From assembly GCA_040954595.2 (NCBI GenBank), contig CM082593.2:9734001-9798000 (forward strand): DNA of 64,000 nt, written 5' to 3'. The translations under genes were made by a program, and so were the position numbers. This stretch comes from Balanoglossus misakiensis. Its lineage: Eukaryota > Hemichordata. The notes below the pieces were generated by a model, which worked only from the letters and a program-made list of their open reading frames with translations, was not told the origin of the DNA and made no database searches. Shown piece by piece: positions 56,898 through 64,000 of this stretch (positions are counted from its first letter, which is position 1; each line of letters starts with the position of its first letter).

Positions 56898-57983
56898 TTA
56901 GCAGATTAAGTTTTTTAACACATTTTCTCTAAGTTTAAAGGCATTGTAAACATAAATACTTGAGGATTCTGATGCGCTCATGATATTAACAAACATTTGA
57001 ATGTGGGGAATTTTAGTGTAACCAATATATTGTTTTCTAAGACTGTCATATAAGGGGCAAACAAGTAAAAAGTGATACTCGTCTTCTATTTGTTCACCAG
57101 AGCATAGCCTACAGTGTCTCTCTGAAACGTCCACGTTCTGATCTCTTCCCTCCTCTATTGCAAGAGGAAGGGCAGAACAGCGAAAACATGCAAAAATGTC
57201 TTTGACATTACGTGTACAGTTGACATTAACTACTTTTCAGGCTGTAACAATGATTTAAAATGTGTGTATGTACGGAGTTTGGTTTTGGACGGACAGTGTG
57301 ATTTCCATTGTTGCTTCAAAATATCTGAAATTCTTGTCTCAAATGCTGAAAGGAACAAACGCTTATCGCCTCTTTCCTGAGAAATCCAGGCGAAAATAAA
57401 ATGTGTTTCACCGATGTTGCCCAAGTGTGACGGCCTAAACAGTCAAGATTACGTATGTAGCATTAAATATGCTTGCCTAGGGAGTCTTTCCTGTGGCATC
57501 TCTATAAGTTTCACCCAGTAACGAATACAACGTTTCATTGTGTGAACATACACTGGCAACCGCCCACATTCTCCAATTACAGCTTCATTGGTAGTGCTCC
57601 TTGGCACACCTAGAAAAATTCTGCACCATGTTCTTTGCACTTTTTCTATGATGTCATAAAACTCAAGTCTCCGATCCATAACAAAAAATGGGTAAGATCA
57701 TGGCATCAAACACCTTGAAGTGACATTCAAATGGCATATACCCTAGTTTCCACCTGGCAACTGAGAGTAGAGACAACACCTTGCTGGCTTGATTAGCCAA
57801 TGTTTGCACTGCTCTGGACCAGGTGTTGCGATTAAACAAAAGTGAACCTAGGAGTTTGAACAATGTCCTTGTAATAGACAGGTTTTGGTTGAGACAGGTT
57901 TTACTGTATTTTGATACATGCTCTGGCTTAACCATTTCACCACCATGGTACAGTCCAAACCCGTTGTTTTCTATGGTAAGGTT
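56898..57983 (-). pseudogene. LINE ORF2 C-terminal remnant (C3)
   Basis: Copy of 25240-26325. Confidence 0.8.
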
Positions 57984-60311
57984 GGACCTCTAAAAAGGGA
58001 ACTGGGAGGTTCTTTCTGGGAATCTCTTTATTTCTTCTGTCACAAAAATTGCATGGGAGTTCTAATTCTAAAAGGAGCACTGATTTGATAAAATATCTCA
58101 AAGTCAAGTTTTGGATGTGGCTCTAGTTCAAGTATTGTAGGTGACTAGTTTTCCGGAGTTCAAGTCTGTATACTTGCAGTAGAGTTGGTCACATGGACTT
58201 GGGTAATCTGAGTGTGGTCAGAAATTGAACTTACACACACACATTGATTGAGTTAAGAACATGTCTGGTGTATTACTGTAATATGACTAGATACTGCAAA
58301 TGCATACACAATAAGCGTATGTTAAAATACACAGTTTTCATTGATATATCTGATTCATGAAATTAAATACACATGTTCATTAAAACCCACTATGATAGAG
58401 CACCCCCACTGTTCAGAATGTCAGTTTTGAAGTCCTATATCTATGACGTCATGCCTAGCTGTCAATGTTAACTGATGTGTACTTGTACTACTTGTAAATG
58501 GAAGTACTTTAAAGTAAAGCTCAGATGTAAGGGTTTTGTAAAATAAATATAATATTAAAACATTGCAATCATTTTAGTCCTTCGGAACAGCGGTTCAATT
58601 GACTAATGTGATCACTCTGTGTGCGGCATATGGCATATTAAGCATTTAGTATTTTTCAATCAGAAGCCATTAATCCTGTGATTAATTCTGCTTCTTGCAA
58701 CACTGATTTTAAATCACCACACATGAATATTTTTATCCAAAGGACTGTGGTGCCCAAGTTTTTATGATAAGATAAACAAACAGTGAAATTCACTGAAGAA
58801 GTGAGTGAGCACTTGGCCTATCATTGTTCAATGAAATGTGACCACCAATTCATTGACGCCTTGAGCATAGCAACAACAACCTGTGTATTGACGATACTGC
58901 CTGTAGCCTTTCAGTTGATGTTGCTTGATGTACATATATGACTGGAGTCGATCATTTGTGTTTTTTGTTGCATTGTTATTTTTAACAGCGTATTAAGCAA
59001 TTTTTGTTTGAGTTCATCATTCAGTGATGGTAGCTGACTAAAATCAGTGATTGTCGTCAGGTTATGTATTTCAATTTTCAGGATGACTGCTTTTGTAATA
59101 AATTCACAAGTTCTGTGACCGTCACAATAGTGTTCTGAATTATTGGTTTGTTTTCCTGTAGTGTGCATTTACATGTTCCCAGATAGGAAGTTTTAATGGG
59201 TATTAGTGTCAACATCCACAAGTGACTTGAGGCCAGTGAACTTGCAGTTGTGTGTAGTTTGGATATTAGCTTGTGGTGATATTAACATGGCGAATATCAA
59301 AATAGTACAAACAAATGTTTAAAACAGGACATATCCATAGCTTTCCCTTTCATAATTGGACTGTATTGTTATTGAAGTACAAAGACTTTCCAGCAACATG
59401 ACATGGCTGGATTTTTTTGTAGGAAACAAGTCCGGCTGCTATTTGCTGTCTTTGTATTACACTACTAGTAACATCTCCATTTCTAGCTTTGCACCTCACA
59501 TTCAATGAATAGACCTGTGGATGTTTTGACACTTCTCGTCAATGAATGTGTATGGCTGCAGTTTATCAAATGATACACAAATCAAAGGAACAAACAGTGA
59601 CTTTTATTTCTTTTGAGAACCTTGCATTCTTATATTTAAATGCTCACTCACTGGCCCCAATTGCAAAATAGCAACATTTAATACATGCGATATTCAATGC
59701 GTTTACAGTATTCAAAAATGTTTGAAATTGAATATTGTGCCAAAGAGTGGTGTTGTCAGTCCAAATATCAAAGCATTGAATGATTGTTCACAGTTTCCTG
59801 TATGGTTTGGCCCACCTCTTGTGAAAAGATGACTTGTGATATAGTGTTGTACATTGACAAGAAATATATATACATGTATTTTAAATAATTCATATTTTCA
59901 ATCTAGAAGTGGGAGCTGCTTCCTCAAGATATAATTGACTGTCAGAATGAAAGGCAAGCGATTCACACAAGTTAACTCCAACACAACAACTCTTCAATTA
60001 AATAATTGACATCAGATAACCACAAAGGCATTATTCAAATAAATTGTATAAATGCAGTTACAAGATTTGATGTCTGAAATTTACTGATATGTGTAGATTT
60101 TGTCAGCATTTCCCTTTCTGGGTTACTTTGCGATTAGTTGTTTTGCGTAGTAGAATGGAACAGTGCCCGGTCCGGATTGGTCACATTAATGTTCAGAGAG
60201 AAAGTTAATTTGGCAACTGCTCATTGTATGAAAGGTCATAGGGTTAAGATGTCTTATGTCAAAGTCACTTATGAATCCCTTAAAGATAAATGTAACCTAT
60301 CTTATTGACAG
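57984..60311 (+). other. Intron, no gene seen (C3)
   Basis: Copy of 26326-28653. Confidence 0.5.
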
Positions 60312-60362
60312 ATAAGCCAGCAACAACAGAGAAATGTTATACACCCAAATGCTATCAACGAG
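60312..60362 (+). CDS. Candidate 51-nt mini-exon (C3)
   Basis: Exon body is as in C1. The donor gtgagcttctg is retained, but 32 extra bases (about 60374-60405) follow it in the intron. Confidence 0.4.
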
Positions 60363-60543
60363 GTGAGCTTCTGTCTATCTAGGAAATGGTGCCACACTGC
60401 TACTGATAAGGACAAAAAAAGAGTTTTGTTTAGCGCGTAGGAAAATGTCAAAAATTTTAGTTATGGTAAACAACCAACACGCAAACATTTATTTTCTTTT
60501 CAATTGTTTGATAAAATTATTATAACTATCCCAAAATTTGCAG

Positions 60544-60920
60544 CTTGTGTGCCTTTAAAATTCAAATTCCTGTCCAAAGGGTGTCTACCCCTGCTGGTCA
60601 ACTGTTATATAGGCAATTTACACAAACACGTACCAGTATAGATTCGACCACAGTCCTGTTGGCAAACATGCTCCAATGGTCTTTGCAGACAACCATCATA
60701 AATGCATGAAACGCAGCACGCTCATTCAGTCCGATAATAGGTGCTAAAACATAACATTTTGACATCACTAACATTTTTCCCAGTGACCAAATTTTCTCAG
60801 TTTGAATCGACTGTTGATTTTGTGGAAACATTAACATGGCCAGTTTTGTCCAGTGGCTGTGATTGAAACCATCTCCAATACCAGAAAAATGCTGATCCAA
60901 AACAAACGTTAAGCACAAAT
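60544..60920. other. Unassigned multi-frame open stretch (C3)
   Basis: Copy of 28854-29230. Confidence 0.25.
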
Positions 60921-62505
60921 TGTCATTTTGACTCGTATACTCAGAGTTTCGGAAACTTGATCAAGTAATATGACTTCAGAGAGGGGGGGGAGCAGTATCC
61001 CCTTCCATTTATTGGCTGTTTAAACAGATGTGTCAGTTATGTTGAAGCATTCTTCTTGCTTTATGCAGATGCAATTTGCGCCCCCATCCTCTACATACTG
61101 TAATCAGTCTCAGTGTTTGCCTGCTCGAGATTGTCAGTTTTTCATTAAAAGGAAATATTCATTTAAATTAAGCTTTAAATAATCTTATATATGATATTAA
61201 TTATGTCTATTAAATGACATTTCATAATATATCAAGATCAACACTTATGTATGACAAAACAGGCCAAAAATGAAAGAAAATCTAAAATTCCTGTATTTTT
61301 TAAAAAGTGCAATTTTGCAATGAAAAATGAAAATCTAATGTTTCAGCGGTGTACATTTACTTGCATGAGTTCTAGTGGAGGAGATCATGTTTTGTTTATG
61401 AAGTTCAATAGTCAGAAATGCAACGTTTTCATTGTTTCTTGCATTTCCCACGGTGGCAGCCATATTCCTTTATGGCAAAGCTTTATTATTTATCTGGTTA
61501 AAACTTGCAAATGCACTCATATTTAGGGTTAAAAATACTTGTATACAGTTCAGTGCCTACATCTGCATGGACTAATACTAGTAAAGTTTGAAAAAAAATG
61601 ATAATTATCCCTAAAGTTTCAACTTATATGCCTGTAAGCGACATACCTTGTATGTGCATGAATTTGTCGTCAACCGGAAACGGATTACTTGTATGAAAAT
61701 GTTTGGAGTTCTCGCAGCGATTTTAAATTCACCACTATTTTCTTGGGCTGGCCATCTGAAAGGCAGCATGGTTGTCAAAGGATAAATCTTTTATGTCAAC
61801 CGAGCAACATATTTAATATCATGAAGTGTACACAACATTTGCACTGCTGGAACTATCATGACCACAATACTTGTTTACAATACTTGTTTACCATGGAGGT
61901 CAACTGGACCCCTATAAAAACGGTAGAACCGTTTTAATCCAGCTGACTTTCAAATTGCAAAGTACCATCACAATCAAATTTGATAAGCCTATTTATATGC
62001 ATTAATTCAAGTTTAAAGGAAAACTCATGAAAAAATGTGCGTTTTGTGTTTACCCCACTGTGTTCACTGATCAGGTTTGCAAAATACATTCAACCTTATG
62101 TAGTATGGTAATCAAACACTTAAAATGTGATGTCATATAACAAAGGCGTGTTGAAATACCCTGAAAGAAATAAAGTGTCTGTTTTACTTCTTACAATATA
62201 CCATGCCAACAATTCTGCTGATGCAAAATTCAGTTGATGCAACACTTACAGATGTATGCACAGAACATAAAATCAGTATGGGAACCCTCCATTAAAACTT
62301 TTGCACTTTGTACCTGACTTGGCTATTGTCAAGTCGTGTCACTTAATATGTAATATTACCTGTAATCTGTTTGGTTTTGTTATTATTTTGTTATTTCATG
62401 CGTCCTTGAGCTTGGTGGGTGACACACTTTACACACCTGCTTGTTGCATGCATGGCACTACTTTTTGACTAAAAATGTTCCTTCCAGGCCATTAAATTAC
62501 CTATA

Positions 62506-62680
62506 CAGTAAAACTCCAATTATCCATATCCAATTATCCGAACTGTTTGGTTATCCAAACTGCTGTCATGTCCCCCAAACAGTTCTTTTGTATAGGATCG
62601 CTATCCGAATAACCGAACTGTCTGCATATCCGAACAAAATCAATGTCCCCCTGTCAGTTCGGATAATTGGAGTTTTACTG
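62506..62680. mobile_element. 175-bp pogo/Tigger-like MITE (C3)
   Basis: Copy of 30602-30776. Confidence 0.85.
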
Positions 62681-62986
62681 TATTGGGATATATCTTCATT
62701 TTGGCAATTTGTACGATGGGTAAACACTATTTGACGGGCGGAGAAGGCCTGCTTATTGATATGTATTCTATTGCAACCAATCAGTACACATAGTTAGAGA
62801 CTGCTCAGCACTCCAGATCTTATATCGAGAGCGGCCACTGTTTCGCGAGTATAAATTTTCGCGTTCTCTTATTTCATTCACTGCATCGTTATCTTCAAAA
62901 AAAATTACGTGACACTTTATTTTTACACTATTTTGGCACTTGCGTATTTGGCGAAAATGTATTGCTCGCGAAAAATTAAAGCCGCT

Positions 62987-63311
62987 TGCACACGTGCCAT
63001 TGTTAGGGCGCCCTTTTTGGGATTATAAAATTTGGTAAACATTTCTTATCAGTGACTCAAATACTTTTGCATGCACACGTGTATAAAAGGGACAGGGTCA
63101 TCGCCCTCTACGCGCGTCCACAGCAGCGTGACTAAAGGTCACAATGTTCACACGTGATTTGAGTCGCTGTTTAGTGCAGCGCCCCGACCCAGGTCCCACC
63201 CCTCAACACCGTCCCCAAAAAAGCCGCTCTCACCTTTTCACACGTGGCACTTACAAATTAACGCCGCCCTAGGGCCGCTGCTGGGGCGGCGTTGATGGCA
63301 CGTGTGAAAGG
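62987..63311. mobile_element. CACACGTG inverted-repeat element (C3)
   Basis: Copy of 31083-31407. Confidence 0.55.
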
Positions 63312-63570
63312 CACTAAAGTGTTTTACAGTATGTACTTTTTAATCCCTTCAAATATTTGAATATGATTAATTCCATGATAAGTGGGACAAGAAACCACAG
63401 TTGATACCCCAAAAAAATATTGAGAAAATAACCCGAAGTTGGAGTTACTGAGCTTTAAATTGATTTCAATAATCTCCCAAGTGAAAATTGGCTGAAGCTC
63501 CTGTAGTCAGTTACCTGTTGGTAGATTGACACATGACAATGATTGACTGTTTACACTTTTGATCTTTTAG

Positions 63571-63789
63571 AGGAATATTCAAGCACTGCAGGAGAATCTA
63601 GAGATGGCACAGAAAATAAGAACTTGAATTGAAGAATCAGCAAGATCAACATGCACGACAAAATCAACTCATAACACAAAGACAACAACAAAAGCAATTA
63701 CAAAGATAGCCCAACAACAACAACAAGCAGTGCAAGCACAGCCATCCAATATACAATAAACAAATCAACAACTAAGACACCACTTTCAA
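63571..63789 (+). pseudogene. Candidate Gln-rich exon (C3)
   Basis: Copy of 31667-31885 with one extra change: caatcaaca became caataaaca near 63758, adding a stop in one of the frames. Confidence 0.45.
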
Positions 63790-64000
63790 GTAAGTTGTCA
63801 CAATAATGTGAACAGTGAATATTTTGAAAACCAAGACTGATACCCGTGTCACTCCTGGGAATTGTTATGTGGGGAAAAATAAAATCATTTTTCTCAAAAA
63901 AGGAGCTTTCTTGATGTTACAAATAACATGTTCTGTGCCATTCCCGAAATTATCTTAATGTATTTGGGACCTGACAGTCACACAGAATAAATTCAAAGCA

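Larger units (their letters stand above)
47932..63894 (+). repeat. Tandem unit C3 (15,963 bp)
   Basis: Third copy. Its right end leaves the repeat into unique sequence (ttctc then aaaaaaggagc), giving the original downstream flank. It carries a private 32-bp insertion near 60374-60405. Confidence 0.93.

Overview
The window looks like metazoan nuclear DNA from a marine invertebrate. It is AT-rich and intron-dense, with short phase-1 exons for calcium-binding EGF (cbEGF) modules on the + strand separated by long introns full of MITEs, a DIRS-type retrotransposon and a LINE remnant. Multi-EGF genes, DIRS elements and Tigger-like MITEs together would fit an amphioxus- or hemichordate-like deuterostome, but nothing here fixes the species. 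No bacterial-type genes, CRISPR array, rRNA or intact tRNA was seen.

Layout. The whole window is one family of paralogous units, each opening with a type-1 cbEGF exon. Unit A (1-4760) is the most decayed: its first EGF exon carries a 4-bp frameshift, its second has two stops, and a deletion has removed four other EGF exons. Unit B (4761-16276) holds the best-preserved EGF exons (4853-4975, 13329-13451, 13883-14008, 14614-14736) plus two broken ones. It was invaded by a 4.8-kb DIRS element (6737-11545) and a 602-bp TTAA-target MITE (11628-12229). Unit C is a ~15.7-16.0 kb segment present in three near-identical head-to-tail copies: C1 16277-31990, C2 31991-47931, C3 47932-63894. Each C copy holds an intact type-1 cbEGF exon, a 6.49-kb non-autonomous TTAA-flanked element with a second TTAA MITE nested inside, a degenerate type-2 EGF exon, two candidate mini-exons of 48 and 51 nt, a LINE C-terminal fragment, a 175-bp pogo/Tigger-like MITE, a CACACGTG-rich inverted-repeat element and a Gln-rich candidate exon.

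How the parts relate. The EGF exons begin and end in the same phase, so they can be added, lost or skipped without shifting frame. This fits the duplicated and mutated state of many of them. A plausible transcript would join the intact cbEGF exons (B type-1, B type-3/4/3', C type-1) and skip the type-2 exon, which has an in-frame TGA at the same codon in all five copies. Whether any transcript exists cannot be told from sequence alone. Because A, B and C are paralogs, each mobile insertion has an empty site in another unit, so several insertion points and target-site rules can be read at base level. Most other open frames of 60-110 codons are chance frames or mobile-element sequence; I do not treat them as genes.
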